A stretch of 64,000 bases of DNA from Flavimaribacter sediminis (lineage in GTDB: Bacteria; Pseudomonadota; Alphaproteobacteria; Rhizobiales; Rhizobiaceae), in NCBI RefSeq assembly GCF_019492055.1, contig NZ_JAICBX010000002.1:1426001-1490000 (forward strand), given 5' to 3'. The notes beneath the pieces were generated by a model. The model did not search any database. It worked only from the letters and a program-made list of their open reading frames with translations, and was not told where the DNA came from. Position numbers and translations under genes: made by a program. Below, one piece after another: positions 46,630 through 57,126 of the stretch (positions within the stretch are counted from its first letter, which is position 1; each line of letters opens with the position of its first letter).

Positions 46630-47382
46630 ATGACGACGACGACGGCAGGCAACGCTTTCACGAACCTCGCCAACCCCACGCGGTTTTTGAACCTCAGCGG
46701 GGCGGTTTTGCCGTGGATGACAGGGATTACGGCCCTGCTCTTCGCGGTCGGTCTGTTCATGGCGTTTACCGCGCCGGAAGATTATCAGCAGGGCGTCACC
46801 GTTCGCATCATGTACATCCACGTGCCGGCCGCGTGGCTCTCGATGATGTGCTACACGGTGATGGCGATTTCGGCGATCGGAACGCTGGTCTGGCGGCATC
46901 CGCTGGCCGACGTTTCGGCCAAGGCTGCGGCGCCCATCGGCGCAGCCTTCACCTTTCTGGCGTTGGTCACCGGGTCGCTCTGGGGCAAGCCCATGTGGGG
47001 CGCGTGGTGGGCCTGGGGCGATGCCCGCCTGACCTCCGTTTTCGTGCTGTTTCTCATGTATCTCGGCCTGATCGCGCTGATCCGCGCGATCCCCGATCCG
47101 TCGCGGGCGGCGCGATTGACGGCCATCGTCATTCTTGTTGGCTTCGTCAATATCCCGATCATCAAGTTCTCGGTCGAATGGTGGAACACGCTGCATCAGC
47201 CGGCGAGCGTTATCCGGCTGGACGGTCCGTCGATCCACCCTTCGATGCTCTATCCGCTGCTGGTGATGGCGCTGGCGTTCACGTTGCTGTTCTTCACCCT
47301 GCATTTTTCGGCGATGCGGGCCGAAATCTGGCGCCGGCGCGTTTCCTCCATGCGCCGTCGCGCGGCCCAGGCCGCGGCGTGA
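46630..47382 (+). CDS. ccmC: Haem-handling membrane protein CcmC
   Basis: CcmC (250 residues) binds haem in the inner membrane and attaches it to CcmE. It has six helices and a tryptophan-rich periplasmic motif reading WGAWWAWGDARLTS at about 120-133; the usual form is WGxxWxWDxRLT, so one Gly appears to be inserted between the last Trp and Asp. The haem-ligand His residues sit in MYIHVPAAW and WNTLHQPAS. The start lies 49 bases after the right 29-bp repeat. It is followed closely by ccmD. Confidence 0.94.
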   Translation: MTTTTAGNAFTNLANPTRFLNLSGAVLPWMTGITALLFAVGLFMAFTAPEDYQQGVTVRIMYIHVPAAWLSMMCYTVMAISAIGTLVWRHPLADVSAKAAAPIGAAFTFLALVTGSLWGKPMWGAWWAWGDARLTSVFVLFLMYLGLIALIRAIPDPSRAARLTAIVILVGFVNIPIIKFSVEWWNTLHQPASVIRLDGPSIHPSMLYPLLVMALAFTLLFFTLHFSAMRAEIWRRRVSSMRRRAAQAAA

Positions 47383-47392
47383 GGGCCGACCA

Positions 47393-47575
47393 ATGAGCCA
47401 TGACGTCTATGTCGCGCTGGCCTATGGAATCACGGCGATCGTTATCGCCGCGCTTATCCTGTGGGTTGTCCTCGACCAGCGCGCCCGTCGGACCGAACTG
47501 AGCGAACTGGAAGCGCGCGGCGTGCGTCGCCGCTCGGCCTTGCCCCCTGCAAGCGGGACCGATCATGGCGGCTGA
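47393..47575 (+). CDS. ccmD: Haem exporter protein CcmD
   Basis: The 60-residue protein has one transmembrane helix (about 8-28) followed by a basic, charged cytoplasmic tail (DQRARRTELSELEARGVRRRS), the CcmD pattern. It links CcmA and CcmB to CcmC and helps release holo-CcmE. A GAGGG site precedes the ATG. It overlaps ccmG by 11 bases. Confidence 0.9.
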   Translation: MSHDVYVALAYGITAIVIAALILWVVLDQRARRTELSELEARGVRRRSALPPASGTDHGG

Positions 47576-48167
47576 GACCGAAAACGACAGCAACCCCGCA
47601 GGCCGGCGCATGCCGTTCATCGCCTTCCTGCCGGTGGTGATCTTCGCAATACTCGCGATCGTCTTCTTCGGCGTTTTGACGTCCGGCCGCGATGTGTCGG
47701 AAATTCCTTCGGCGCTAATCGGCCAGCAGGCCCCGTCTCTTGATCTTCCGCCACTGGAAGGTCTGACGCGCGACGGCGCGCCTGTTCCGGCGCTGACCGA
47801 CGAAATAGTCGACGGCCAGCTGACCCTGGTCAATGTCTGGGCGAGCTGGTGCGTGCCCTGCCGTCAGGAACATCCGCTGCTGATGGAACTGGCGAACGAC
47901 GATCGCATTCGCGTCGTCGGCGTCAATTACAAGGACAAGAACGCCAACGCGCTCCGGTTTCTCGGCGAACTCGGCAATCCATACGCCGCGGTCGGCGTCG
48001 ATCCCAATGGCGCTGCCGCCATCGACTGGGGCGTCTACGGGATCCCCGAAAGCTTCCTCGTCGCGCCCAACGGCGAAATCGTCTTCAAGCAAGTCGGCCC
48101 GTTCAGTCCGACCAGCATCGCGCGCGACCTGATGCCTGCGGTGGAAAAGGCTCTGGCAGGTTCCTGA
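47565..48167 (+). CDS. ccmG: Thiol:disulfide interchange protein CcmG/DsbE
   Basis: CcmG (200 residues) is a membrane-anchored periplasmic thioredoxin that keeps the CxxCH motif of apocytochrome c reduced. One N-terminal helix (about 18-38) is followed by the thioredoxin domain with WASWCVPCRQEHP, Cys96 and Cys99. The acidic insert with YKDKNANALRFLGELGNPYAAVG and the GVYGIPESFLV cis-Pro loop fit CcmG. It overlaps ccmD by 11 bases. CcmE, CcmF, CcmH and CcmI are not encoded in this operon. Confidence 0.95.
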   Translation: MAAETENDSNPAGRRMPFIAFLPVVIFAILAIVFFGVLTSGRDVSEIPSALIGQQAPSLDLPPLEGLTRDGAPVPALTDEIVDGQLTLVNVWASWCVPCRQEHPLLMELANDDRIRVVGVNYKDKNANALRFLGELGNPYAAVGVDPNGAAAIDWGVYGIPESFLVAPNGEIVFKQVGPFSPTSIARDLMPAVEKALAGS

Positions 48168-48207
48168 AGTCATGGCACTTCGCGCCGCGTCGGCGGCGCC
48201 AAGAATG

Positions 48208-48864
48208 TCACTCCGCCGCCGAGCCGTCTTTTTCAGGCAAGGTGTGGCGCATGATCATCGGCATCTGGCTCATGGTGAAGGCGATGGTTATCGGCATGAT
48301 GCCCCAGACCTTGAAGGCGACCCAGAAATCCGTCGAGAAGGAGCGCCAGACGATCTCGTTGACAATCGCGAGGAAGACGAAAAACACGCCCCAGCGCAGC
48401 GTGAGCTTGCGCCAGCCTTCCGCGTCCAGCCGGAAGGCGCTGTCGAAGACGTAGCCCAGCAGAGACTTGCCGAAAAGCAGCCCGCCGAGAAGGACGCCGG
48501 CGAACAGCATGTTGACAATCGTCGGCTTCATCTTGATGAACGTGTCGTTCTGCAGCCAGAGCGTCAACGCGCCGAAGATGAAGACGACGACGCCGGACAC
48601 CAGCGGCATGATCGGCAGGGTGCGGGTCAGGATCCATGAAAGCGTCAGCGCGATCGCGGTGGCGATCATGAACAGGCCGGTCGCCAGGAAGATCGGTCCG
48701 CCGAAGACCGACAGCGCCGGATACGACTCGATCAGGCTCTCGCCGCGGGCGTTGGCGAAGAAGAAAACCATGAGCGGGCCGAGCTCGAGCGCCAGCTTGA
48801 GCAGCGGATTGATGGTCTTTCTTTCCTTGCTGGACGGGTCTCGTTCAAACAGCGGCCGGTCCAT
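48208..48864 (-). CDS. yciB: Inner-membrane-spanning protein YciB (septation protein A)
   Basis: The 218-residue protein has five to six membrane helices and the family signature [17 protein letters not shown] near the N-terminus, with [34 protein letters not shown] in the middle and [20 protein letters not shown] near the end. YciB/IspZ is needed for normal cell division and envelope synthesis. Its start lies 5 bases after the ftsY stop, so it is co-transcribed with ftsY. Confidence 0.94.
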   Translation of the reverse strand: MDRPLFERDPSSKERKTINPLLKLALELGPLMVFFFANARGESLIESYPALSVFGGPIFLATGLFMIATAIALTLSWILTRTLPIMPLVSGVVVFIFGALTLWLQNDTFIKMKPTIVNMLFAGVLLGGLLFGKSLLGYVFDSAFRLDAEGWRKLTLRWGVFFVFLAIVNEIVWRSFSTDFWVAFKVWGIMPITIAFTMSQMPMIMRHTLPEKDGSAAE

Positions 48865-48869
48865 ACGGC

Positions 48870-50702
48870 TTACTCCAGGTCTCGGGTTTCTGATTTGCCG
48901 GCCGGAACGCCGGCGATTGCGGATGCGAATTCGCGCGCCTCGAAGGGCTCCAGATCCTCGACGCCTTCGCCGACGCCGATGAAATAGACCGGCAGCTTGT
49001 GCTTCGCCGAAATGGCGACGAGGATGCCGCCGCGCGCCGTGCCGTCGAGTTTGGTCATGACCAGCCCGTTGACGCCCGCGACATTCTGGAAAATCTCGAC
49101 CTGGCTGAGCGCGTTCTGGCCTGTGGTGGCGTCAAGCGTCTGCAGCACGGTGTGCGGGGCTTCCGGATCGTTCTTGCCGAGCACGCGAACGATCTTTTCC
49201 AGCTCCGCCATCAGCTCGGCCTTGTTTTGCAGCCGGCCGGCCGTGTCGATAATCAGTACGTCGCTGCCGGCTTCCTTCGCCTGCTTCCAGGCGTCGAAGG
49301 CGAGGCCCGCCGCATCGGCGCCGAGCTTGGAGGAGACGACCGGTGATCCGGTGCGCTCGCCCCAGATCTTCAGCTGTTCGATCGCAGCGGCGCGGAACGT
49401 GTCTCCCGCGGCGAGCATGACGTCGAGACCGCCCTCGCGCAGCTTGGCGGCGAGTTTGCCGATCGTCGTCGTCTTGCCGGTGCCGTTGACCCCGACGACG
49501 AGCACGACATGCGGCTTGTGCGCCAGATCCAGTTCCAGCGGCTTTGCGACAGGTTCCAGCACCTTGACGATCTCGCTCGCCATGATGCGCTGCACCTCGT
49601 CCGTCGAGATGTCGCGGCCATAACGGCCCGACGACAGCGTGTCCGTGATGCGCAGCGCTGTCTCCAGCCCGAGATCGGATTGAATCAGCACGTCCTCGAG
49701 GTCCTGCAGCGTGTCCTCGTCGAGCTTGCGCTTGTTGAAGACGCCGCTGATCTGCTCGGTCAGTTGCGAGGTGGTGCGCGACAGGCCCTGTCTGAGACGC
49801 GCGAAAAAGCCGCTCGGTTCGGCGACCGGCTCGAAGGCGGTTTCCACCGGTTTGGGTTCCGGTTCTTCCGGTTCGGAGACGGCCGGTACAGCTTCCTTCG
49901 GCGCTTCTTCCGGGGGCGTTGCGTCTTCCGCCGGCGCGGCTTCTGCTGCCGGAGCAGCGGCCTCGGATCCTACCTTTTCGTCATCCGGGGCGCCGGTTTC
50001 GGCTTCCGTCCCGGACTCGGTTTCTACGTCGGCTTCCGTTTCCGGGCTCGCCGCCTGCGTTTCCGGTTCGGATATCTGATCGGCTTCGGCGGGAGCCGCA
50101 TCCGCCGGCTTGTCGCCTGTCGCGGCTTCTTCTTCCGCCGCCGGCGTCTCCGTCGCAGGCTCTTCCTCCGCCTCGGCGGGCGCTTCCGGCGTTTCCTCAG
50201 GCTTTTTCAAACCGGGGAAAATCGGCGGCTGACGTCTCGCGATCGCCGGCTTCCATTCCTCCCACGAGGTGTCTTCTTCCACCGGCTTTTCCGCGGCGAC
50301 CGGCGCGGCCTCTTCCACCGGCTGCGGCTCTTCCTCCGCTACCGGCTGCTCTTTGTCATCCTGTTCGGCAACGGGCTCTTCCGGCTCGGTCTCCGCAAGC
50401 GCTTCGATATCGATTTCGAGCTCTATTTCAGGTTCGGCATCCGGCGTTTCTTCTGTTTCGGCCTCCGGCTCCACAGGCTTTTCGGGTTCCTGTTCGGGCT
50501 GTGGCTGCTCGACGGGCGCGCTGACCGCCGGCGGTATTTCGGGCGGCAGTTCGGGCAGGTCGGCTTTCTGCGGCTCCTCGTCCCACTTTACTCGCGGAGA
50601 CGCGGCCCGGTTTTCGGCGACCGCTTTCTTATCGTCTTCGTCCTTGTCTTCCGTCTTCTTCGAGCTGAAGGAGAAGACCTTCTTGATAAAACCAAGTGCC
50701 AT
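48870..50702 (-). CDS. ftsY: Signal recognition particle receptor FtsY with long acidic N-terminus
   Basis: FtsY (610 residues) docks ribosome-SRP complexes to the inner membrane. The N domain begins about residue 298 ([13 protein letters not shown]) and the G domain holds the P-loop [13 protein letters not shown] (404-416), then [13 protein letters not shown] and [10 protein letters not shown]. The first roughly 295 residues form an acidic region rich in Glu/Pro/Ala, far longer than the usual A domain, with a basic start ([16 protein letters not shown]). It lies directly after mtaB with no gap. Confidence 0.96.
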   Translation of the reverse strand: MALGFIKKVFSFSSKKTEDKDEDDKKAVAENRAASPRVKWDEEPQKADLPELPPEIPPAVSAPVEQPQPEQEPEKPVEPEAETEETPDAEPEIELEIDIEALAETEPEEPVAEQDDKEQPVAEEEPQPVEEAAPVAAEKPVEEDTSWEEWKPAIARRQPPIFPGLKKPEETPEAPAEAEEEPATETPAAEEEAATGDKPADAAPAEADQISEPETQAASPETEADVETESGTEAETGAPDDEKVGSEAAAPAAEAAPAEDATPPEEAPKEAVPAVSEPEEPEPKPVETAFEPVAEPSGFFARLRQGLSRTTSQLTEQISGVFNKRKLDEDTLQDLEDVLIQSDLGLETALRITDTLSSGRYGRDISTDEVQRIMASEIVKVLEPVAKPLELDLAHKPHVVLVVGVNGTGKTTTIGKLAAKLREGGLDVMLAAGDTFRAAAIEQLKIWGERTGSPVVSSKLGADAAGLAFDAWKQAKEAGSDVLIIDTAGRLQNKAELMAELEKIVRVLGKNDPEAPHTVLQTLDATTGQNALSQVEIFQNVAGVNGLVMTKLDGTARGGILVAISAKHKLPVYFIGVGEGVEDLEPFEAREFASAIAGVPAGKSETRDLE

Positions 50703-51989
50703 TTATGCTGCCTGACTGCCGGATTGGTGGTCGATGGGGGCGCCTGTGAGCCGGTCGCCATTCTGCCCGTCGATGGTGACGGACACAATCTCTCCCGGCC
50801 GTCCGTCCCCGGTCTCCACCAGCGTGAAGTTTTCGGCGCGACCGAGGCCGGGCCGCTCGACAAGCACCCTCTGTGTGGCGCCGATCATGCGGTTCAGGTG
50901 ACGCTGATGCGCCTCATTGCCCTTTTCACGCAGTCGCGCCGCCCGTTGCTTGATCAGGCCGCGGTCGTGCTGGGGCATGCGCGCGGCGGGGGTGCCTTCG
51001 CGCGGCGAATAGGGAAAGACGTGCAAATAGGCGAGATCGCAGGCGTCGACGAGCGACAGTGCATTGTCGAACATATCTTCCGTCTCCGTCGGAAAGCCGG
51101 CGATGATGTCGGCGCCGAAGGCCATATCCGGCCGCAGGGCGCGAACCGTACTGCAGAAATCCACGGCGTCGGCGCGCAGATGCCGCCGCTTCATCCGCTT
51201 CAGTATCATGTCGTCGCCATGCTGAAGCGACAGATGAAGATGCGGCATGAAACGCGGCTCTCCCGCGATCAGCTCCATAAGGTGATCGTCAGCCTCGATG
51301 GAATCGATGGAGGACAGGCGCAACCGTTCGATCTCGGGAACCTCGTCCAGGATCGTTCGGGCGAGTTTTCCAAGGGTCGGCCGGCCGGGCAGATCCGCGC
51401 CATAACTTGTTGCGTCCACACCGGTCACAACCACTTCGCGATAGCCGTTGGCGGCGAGTTTTCTGACCTGCTCGACCACCGCGCCCATCGGCACGGAGCG
51501 GGAATTTCCGCGGCCAAAGGGAATGATGCAGAAGGTGCAGCGATGGTCGCAGCCGTTCTGCACCTGCACGAAGGCGCGGGCGCGTCCCTCGATTGCGTCC
51601 ACCATCTGCGGCGCGGTCGCCTTGACGCTCATGATGTCGTTGACGCGGATCTTTTCTTCCGCCGAAACGCCGAAATCCGGCAGCTGTCGATAGCTGGCCG
51701 ATGTCAGCTTTTCCTCGTTGCCGAGAACGGCGTCGACCTCGTCCATGTCGGCAAAGCCTTCCGCCTCCGTCTGGGCCGCGCAGCCGGTGACGATGATGCG
51801 GGCGTGCGGATTGTCGCGTCTGGCGCGGCGGATCGTCTGCCTGGCCTGCCGCACCGCCTCGGCCGTCACCGCGCAGGTGTTGACCAGAATTGCGTTGTTC
51901 AGGCCGGCGCCTTCCGCCTCGCGGCGCATGACCTCGGATTCGTAGGTGTTCAGCCGGCAGCCGAAGGTGATGATTTCGACGCCGCTCAT
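50703..51989 (-). CDS. mtaB: tRNA t6A37 C2-methylthiotransferase MtaB
   Basis: MtaB (428 residues) converts t6A37 to ms2t6A37 in tRNA with two iron-sulfur clusters. The N-terminal cluster Cys residues are Cys11 ([12 protein letters not shown]), Cys39 (NTCAVT) and Cys70 (TGCAAQ); the radical SAM cluster is Cys147, Cys151 and Cys154 ([21 protein letters not shown]). A TRAM-like C-terminal domain follows. The ATG at 51989 overlaps the dapF stop as ATGA. The upstream frame extension inside dapF is not real. Confidence 0.95.
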   Translation of the reverse strand: MSGVEIITFGCRLNTYESEVMRREAEGAGLNNAILVNTCAVTAEAVRQARQTIRRARRDNPHARIIVTGCAAQTEAEGFADMDEVDAVLGNEEKLTSASYRQLPDFGVSAEEKIRVNDIMSVKATAPQMVDAIEGRARAFVQVQNGCDHRCTFCIIPFGRGNSRSVPMGAVVEQVRKLAANGYREVVVTGVDATSYGADLPGRPTLGKLARTILDEVPEIERLRLSSIDSIEADDHLMELIAGEPRFMPHLHLSLQHGDDMILKRMKRRHLRADAVDFCSTVRALRPDMAFGADIIAGFPTETEDMFDNALSLVDACDLAYLHVFPYSPREGTPAARMPQHDRGLIKQRAARLREKGNEAHQRHLNRMIGATQRVLVERPGLGRAENFTLVETGDGRPGEIVSVTIDGQNGDRLTGAPIDHQSGSQAA

Positions 51990-52870
51990 GAGACGGCCCC
52001 GGTTTCCGCCGTGTCCGGCCCCCAGACGCCCGTCTTCGGGTCGAGCGCGCCGGAAAATTCCCATTCGGCCGGTCCCGTCATGATGACGTGGTCGTCGCGC
52101 TCGCGCCATTCGATGGCGAGCGGCCCGCCGGGGACATTGACCGTGACCGTTCGACCGGTGCGCCCGGTGCGGGCGGCCGAAACGGCAGCCGAACAGGCCG
52201 CCGATCCGCAAGCCCTTGTCAGGCCTGCGCCGCGCTCCCAGGTCCGCAGATCGATCTCCTTGTCCGACAGCACCCGAGCGATGGAGATATTGGCCCTTTC
52301 CGGGAATATCGGATGATGTTCGAGCAGCGGTCCGAAGCGTTCCAGATCGTAGCTGTTAACGTCGTTATCGACCCAGAAGATCGCATGCGGATTGCCCATC
52401 GACATGACGGAGGGCGAGTGCAGAACCGGCGCGTCGATCGGTCCGATCTGCAGTTCGATCATGCGGGTGTCGCGGAATTCTTCGGAAAGCGGGACCCGGT
52501 CCCAGCGGAATTCGGGCGGTCCCATGTCCACGGAAATCGAGCCGTCTTCGTGCTCGCTGGCGTTGAGAATGCCGGCGATGGTCTGAAAGGTGAAGACCCG
52601 CCGCCCGGTTTCGGCGGCCAGCGCCTGCACGACGCAACGCATGCCGTTGCCGCAGGCCTGCGCCTTCGAGCCGTCGGAATTCAGGATGTCGACCCAGGCG
52701 TCCGTTCCGGCGCGCTTGGGGTCGTGTATCGCCATGATCTGGTCGAAGGCGGTGCGGCTGTCGGCGGCCAGCGCGATCGCGGCTTCGGGCGCAACAACGT
52801 CGTCGCGGCCGCGCATGTCGACCACGAGAATCTCGTTTCCCAATCCGTTCATCTTCGCAAAAGGCGCCAT
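51986..52870 (-). CDS. dapF: Diaminopimelate epimerase
   Basis: DapF (294 residues) converts LL-diaminopimelate to the meso form for lysine and peptidoglycan. The two active-site Cys residues are Cys73 (ACGNGMRC) and Cys221 (RACGSAACS), as in the family. The start ATG at 52870 gives [16 protein letters not shown]; the alternative MNGLGNE start is six residues on. It overlaps mtaB by four bases and lies about 90 bases past the MBL-fold hydrolase gene. Confidence 0.96.
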   Translation of the reverse strand: MAPFAKMNGLGNEILVVDMRGRDDVVAPEAAIALAADSRTAFDQIMAIHDPKRAGTDAWVDILNSDGSKAQACGNGMRCVVQALAAETGRRVFTFQTIAGILNASEHEDGSISVDMGPPEFRWDRVPLSEEFRDTRMIELQIGPIDAPVLHSPSVMSMGNPHAIFWVDNDVNSYDLERFGPLLEHHPIFPERANISIARVLSDKEIDLRTWERGAGLTRACGSAACSAAVSAARTGRTGRTVTVNVPGGPLAIEWRERDDHVIMTGPAEWEFSGALDPKTGVWGPDTAETGAVS

Positions 52871-52958
52871 CGTCCTGTCCGGTGCGGAATTTGAGCCGTA
52901 TATGGCCGAACTGCCGGTAAATTGCCAGTGCCCGCTGAAAAAAGCGTTACAGGGAAAT

Positions 52959-53966
52959 TCAGCTTTCCGGGATGCGCCAGGCCTCGCCGGCGGTGAGCGG
53001 TCGAAAGCGCTCGCGTTCGATCGCGCATTGTTCAAGGGCTGCGTGCAGCGCGTGAACCGGATCCTCGATCCCCTCGTTGGTGAGCTGCACCGTGCCCCAG
53101 TGATGACCGACGGCGTAAGCCGCGCCGCAGAGCTTCAGTCCGGCTACGGCTTCTTCCGGATTCTGGTGCTGCGGCTTCATGAACCAGCGCGGTTCGTAGG
53201 CGCCGATCGGAAGCAGCGCCAGGCGGAAATCGCCGTGTTTGCGCCGCGCCTCGCGATAGTTGACGCCGTCATGAAACCCGGTGTCGCCGATATGGTAGAC
53301 CCTGCCGGCCTCGCCCTCGATCACGAAGGCGGCCCAGAGCGCCATGCGCCGGTCGGTCGAACCGCGCGCAGACCAGTGGTGGCAAGGTTCGAAATGCAGC
53401 GTCAGGCCCTGTTCGAGCTCAATCGTGTCGCCCCAGTCGCCGACCGCGATGCGCATGTCCGGAACGGCGCTCTTTACAATCGTGTCATTGCCGAGCGGCG
53501 TCACCACAAGCGGATCGTGGTCCTGGCGCAGCCGCTTCAGCGTTTCCAGGTCGAGATGGTCGTAATGGTTATGCGTCAGAAGAACCGCGTCGATCGGCGG
53601 AAGATCGTCAAAGACGATGCCTGGTTCAATACGCCTCTTTGGCCCTGCGAAAGACAGAGGGCTCGTGCGTTCCGACCAGAGAGGATCGGTGAGCAGATTG
53701 ACGCCGTCCATCTGCACCAGCATCGTGGCGTGACCGACCATGGTGACAACGATGTCGCCGTTCTCCACTCGCTTTTCTGGCTTGGCGTTGAGGTGCGGGC
53801 TTTCGTAGCGTTTCGGCCAGCGCGCGCGTTTCTCGGTGAATTGCCATTTCAGGACGTCGCGCAAGGAGCCAGGCGCCACGCCGCCGGGATTGAAAAACAG
53901 CTTTCCGTCGAAATGGTCCGTCTTTGGACCCTGATAATAAGGATTGCTTTTTCTTGCGCCGATCAT
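52959..53966 (-). CDS. MBL-fold metal-dependent hydrolase (NAPE-PLD/UlaG-like)
   Basis: The 335-residue protein has the metallo-beta-lactamase motif THNHYDHLD at 131-139, the later metal-binding [16 protein letters not shown] and [13 protein letters not shown]. The N-terminal [20 protein letters not shown] and [12 protein letters not shown]-like segment match the N-acyl-phosphatidylethanolamine phospholipase D-like subgroup, whose bacterial members are mostly uncharacterised. It is soluble with no signal peptide. It follows two MFS genes on the same strand, 33 bases after the second, and may be co-transcribed. Confidence 0.88.
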   Translation of the reverse strand: MIGARKSNPYYQGPKTDHFDGKLFFNPGGVAPGSLRDVLKWQFTEKRARWPKRYESPHLNAKPEKRVENGDIVVTMVGHATMLVQMDGVNLLTDPLWSERTSPLSFAGPKRRIEPGIVFDDLPPIDAVLLTHNHYDHLDLETLKRLRQDHDPLVVTPLGNDTIVKSAVPDMRIAVGDWGDTIELEQGLTLHFEPCHHWSARGSTDRRMALWAAFVIEGEAGRVYHIGDTGFHDGVNYREARRKHGDFRLALLPIGAYEPRWFMKPQHQNPEEAVAGLKLCGAAYAVGHHWGTVQLTNEGIEDPVHALHAALEQCAIERERFRPLTAGEAWRIPES

Positions 53967-53999
53967 TGTCGCTTTCAGATAGGCGCTCTGAAGACGCGT

Positions 54000-55376
54000 T
54001 CAATGCGCGGAGGCCTCGGTCTGGTTGCTTTTCTCGCTTATGGTCAAAACCGCGAGAGCGAGAACCACCGCCATCAGCGCGGCCGTCATCTCGAAAACGG
54101 CCTGATAGGATGTATCGGTCAGAGACAGCGTCAGGCTTGCGAAGGCCATGCCGAACGTTGCGCCGAACATGCGAACCGCGGTGCACAGGCCGCTGGCCTG
54201 GCCCTGGGATTCCGCCGGGACTGCATTCATGACAATGCGCATTGCCGGCTGGAAGCAGATCGGCAATGTCGCGCCCCACGCCAGCAGCGCAGGAAGCAGA
54301 TAAAGGTAATTCCGTTCGGGCGTAAGGAGAGCGATCGCGGCGACCATGGCCATTGCGACGCCAAGGCCGAACAGGATGGGTCTGCGTTCTCCGAAGCGGT
54401 CGGAGATGCGTCCGGCGGGTCCGGCGGTGACCGGCGTTAGAAGCACGGACGCAAGCAACACCCATCCGGTGGCGATCGGGCTCATCATCAGGTCGTCCTG
54501 AAGATAAAGCGCGCCGATAACCAGGATGACCATCTTGCTGAACTGGGCGACGCCGATCACGGCGAGCGCGGCGCTGAATCTCGGCATTCGGAAACGCTCC
54601 ACCTCGATCAACGGATCGGCCCGGCCGTTTTCAATACGCACAAAGGCGACAAGAAAGAATATCCCGGCGGCGAATGCGGCGAGCACGGCTGGATCTGCAA
54701 CGCCCCAGCTTCCCGCCTGCATGATCGCGAAGACAATCAGCAGGAGGCCGGCGACCATGGTCGCGAGCCCCGCGCCGTCAAAACTGGCGGCGCTCGGGCG
54801 GGCGGTGTATTCGGGCAGTTTGCGCAGCGCAAACAGGATCGCCAGCAGCGCGACAGGCAGATTGATGAAGAAGATCCATCGCCAGGACAGCAATTCGGTG
54901 AACAGGCCGCCAACGAGCGGTCCCGCCGTCATGAACAGCGTCGCAATCGCCACGACGATCCCGAGCGCATAGCCGCGCTGCTTTTCATCGACGCTGCGCG
55001 AGACGATAGCGATCGAAGCCGGAAACATCACGCCTGCGCCGAGCCCCTGCGCTGCACGCGCGGCGATCAGCATCCAGCCCGATGGGGCAAGGCCTGCAGC
55101 GAGCGAGGCGACTGCGAAGATCCACAGGCTTGCGAGAAACATTCGCCTCAGGCCGAATAGGTCGCCGAGCTTTCCGCCGGCTGCAGTGAATCCCGAGAAG
55201 ACCAGAACATAGACGCTGACGATCCAGTGCGACGCCACCGCCGACATGGCCAGATCCTTGCGCATTGCTGGCAAGGCGACGCTGACGACAGTTTCGTCGA
55301 GGACGATCAGGCCGCCCACACTGGCCATCGCCATGAGCACAGGCCAGATCTGTTTGTCTATGCCGCTATGCGGCAT
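54000..55376 (-). CDS. MFS drug-resistance transporter (DHA2-like)
   Basis: The 458-residue protein has about fourteen hydrophobic helices in the DHA2 pattern: LDETVVSVALPAMRKDL in helix 1, LGDLFGLRRMFLASLW loop A, and GVMFPASIAIVSRSV with the antiporter motif region. Such proteins export drugs and metabolites against protons. The ATG at 55376 gives MPHSGIDKQI; the first 43 residues of the longer frame lie inside the upstream MFS gene. It overlaps that gene by 11 bases, so the pair is translationally coupled. Confidence 0.9.
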   Translation of the reverse strand: MPHSGIDKQIWPVLMAMASVGGLIVLDETVVSVALPAMRKDLAMSAVASHWIVSVYVLVFSGFTAAGGKLGDLFGLRRMFLASLWIFAVASLAAGLAPSGWMLIAARAAQGLGAGVMFPASIAIVSRSVDEKQRGYALGIVVAIATLFMTAGPLVGGLFTELLSWRWIFFINLPVALLAILFALRKLPEYTARPSAASFDGAGLATMVAGLLLIVFAIMQAGSWGVADPAVLAAFAAGIFFLVAFVRIENGRADPLIEVERFRMPRFSAALAVIGVAQFSKMVILVIGALYLQDDLMMSPIATGWVLLASVLLTPVTAGPAGRISDRFGERRPILFGLGVAMAMVAAIALLTPERNYLYLLPALLAWGATLPICFQPAMRIVMNAVPAESQGQASGLCTAVRMFGATFGMAFASLTLSLTDTSYQAVFEMTAALMAVVLALAVLTISEKSNQTEASAH

Positions 55377-56919
55377 TCGCTTCTTCCTGCGCGGGTATCT
55401 GTTTCGATCGGTCGGCGCGCACAATTGCGGCGAAGGCGATGGCGCAGACCAGGCAGAAAACGAACAGGAACCACATGGCTCCGCTGTAACCGGCCATGAA
55501 CGCATTCTTGAAGAGGGGAAGGATCTTGTTTTCCAGACCGGGCGCCAGTTCGCCGAGCAGTTTGTTGGCCTGGCTGGGATCGGACAAGACGCTGCGGATC
55601 AGGTCCTGATCCTTGGCATCCAGCGTGATGTCGAGTTGCGCGAGCCCGGCGTCGAGGCTTGCCTTGTCGCGCTCCTCGAGAATCAGGCCGCCCACGGCGA
55701 GGCCGATGCTGGAGCCGATGTTCCACACCGTGTAGAGCACGCCGATCGCGAGGCCCGACATCGTCGCCGGCAGGGCCGAAGTTGCGGCGAATGTGGAGGT
55801 CGCCTGCATCAGGCCCCAGCCGAGACCGAACAGGCCGAGGCCGAACAACACGAAAAGCGCCGGGCTGTCCGGTGTGAAGAAGCTCTGCGCGAGCGCCGCC
55901 GCGACCAGGAAAACCAGGCCGGTCATGATGAACCGGACGGGACCGTTCTTTTCGGCAAGATCGCCGATGAGCGGCGGTATGATCACGACGAGCGCCGAGA
56001 TCGGCAAGAGCATCAATCCCGCAATGTAGGGAAGCTCGTTGCGCACGACCTGCAGATAGAGCGACGGCAGAAAAAAGCCGAGGCCGATGAAGGCGCCGAT
56101 CGCCAGCGCCATGATGTTGCAGGCGAGAAACAACGGGATCCCGAAGAGCTTGAAGTCGAGTATGGGCGATTCGACGCGGTTTTCGACGATGATGAAGGCG
56201 GCGAGAAACACGATCCCGGCCGCAAGGACGGCGATCGATGCGGGCGCGTCCCAGCCCCAGTTGTTGCCCTTCACGATGAAGGTGACGATGGCGATCATGC
56301 CGGGCGTGAACAGCGCGAGCCCGAGCCAGTCCAGTTTCTCGTCAGTCTGTCGCGGTGTTTCACGAACTGCGCCCCACGCAATTGCGAACCCGATGATCAC
56401 CATGGGAACATTGACGTAAAAGGCCCAGCGCCACGAGAGGAATGACAGGAACAATCCGCCGAGCACCGGTCCCACGGCCATGCCGAAGCCGGTAATGCTC
56501 ATGAAGATTGCAAGCGCCTTGCTGCTTTCGGATTCCGGAAAGTGGTGGGTGACAAGGGCCGCGCCGCAGGTCAGCGTTATGGCGCCGGCCGCTCCCTGCA
56601 GGAAGCGACAGGCGATAAGCAGGTTCGTGCTCTCCGCCATGCCCGCAACGAGCGAGGCCGCCGTGAAGACAATGGCTCCAATGTAAAGCACCTTGCGGCG
56701 TCCATAGATGTCGCCCATTCGTCCGGCCGTCACCATGCTGGTCGTCAGCATCAGGATGAAGGCGTTCATCACCCATTGAAGATCATCGACAGAGGCGTTG
56801 AGGTCCCGCTGGATCCCCGGCAGGATGGTGTTGACGACGGTGAAATCGACAAAGACGACGATGCTGAGAATGCTGATTCCGATCAGCGCCCGCCATTTCC
56901 CCGCTCGTGTCTCGTCCAT
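55366..56919 (-). CDS. MFS drug-resistance transporter (DHA2, EmrB-like)
   Basis: The 517-residue protein has fourteen predicted helices with VDFTVVNTILPGIQRDLNASVDDLQWVMNAF in the first helix and loop, GRMGDIYGRRKVLYIG loop A and the antiporter motif in GMAVGPVLGGLFLSFLSWRWAFYVNVP. It has an insertion of about 40 residues (SLDAGLAQLDITLDAKDQDLIR) between the last helices, as in EmrB-like exporters. No EmrA partner is present; the partner is instead the next MFS gene, which overlaps it by 11 bases. Confidence 0.92.
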   Translation of the reverse strand: MDETRAGKWRALIGISILSIVVFVDFTVVNTILPGIQRDLNASVDDLQWVMNAFILMLTTSMVTAGRMGDIYGRRKVLYIGAIVFTAASLVAGMAESTNLLIACRFLQGAAGAITLTCGAALVTHHFPESESSKALAIFMSITGFGMAVGPVLGGLFLSFLSWRWAFYVNVPMVIIGFAIAWGAVRETPRQTDEKLDWLGLALFTPGMIAIVTFIVKGNNWGWDAPASIAVLAAGIVFLAAFIIVENRVESPILDFKLFGIPLFLACNIMALAIGAFIGLGFFLPSLYLQVVRNELPYIAGLMLLPISALVVIIPPLIGDLAEKNGPVRFIMTGLVFLVAAALAQSFFTPDSPALFVLFGLGLFGLGWGLMQATSTFAATSALPATMSGLAIGVLYTVWNIGSSIGLAVGGLILEERDKASLDAGLAQLDITLDAKDQDLIRSVLSDPSQANKLLGELAPGLENKILPLFKNAFMAGYSGAMWFLFVFCLVCAIAFAAIVRADRSKQIPAQEEANAA

Positions 56920-57126
56920 TCGCCCGTCTGCCGCCTGATGGTGGCGGCGTCCCCCTGATACAACTTCACGTTAATCTATCATCCGCCGGTGGAACCCGCC
57001 ACCCTGGCACAGTCCGAATTTCAACCTGCGGACGAGATTCTGGTGCTGCGAGCCTGGAAATTTGCGAAGGCGGCTTTGTGCGGCTAAAGTCTGCGCCATG
57101 GGCGGCAGACGACGAATGGTGTTGTA

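Noticed and set aside
49509-52316. 935-residue open frame on the plus strand opposite ftsY, mtaB and dapF
   Set aside because: It is antisense to three firm genes; its composition is the complement of the ftsY acidic region and nothing in it looks like a real protein.
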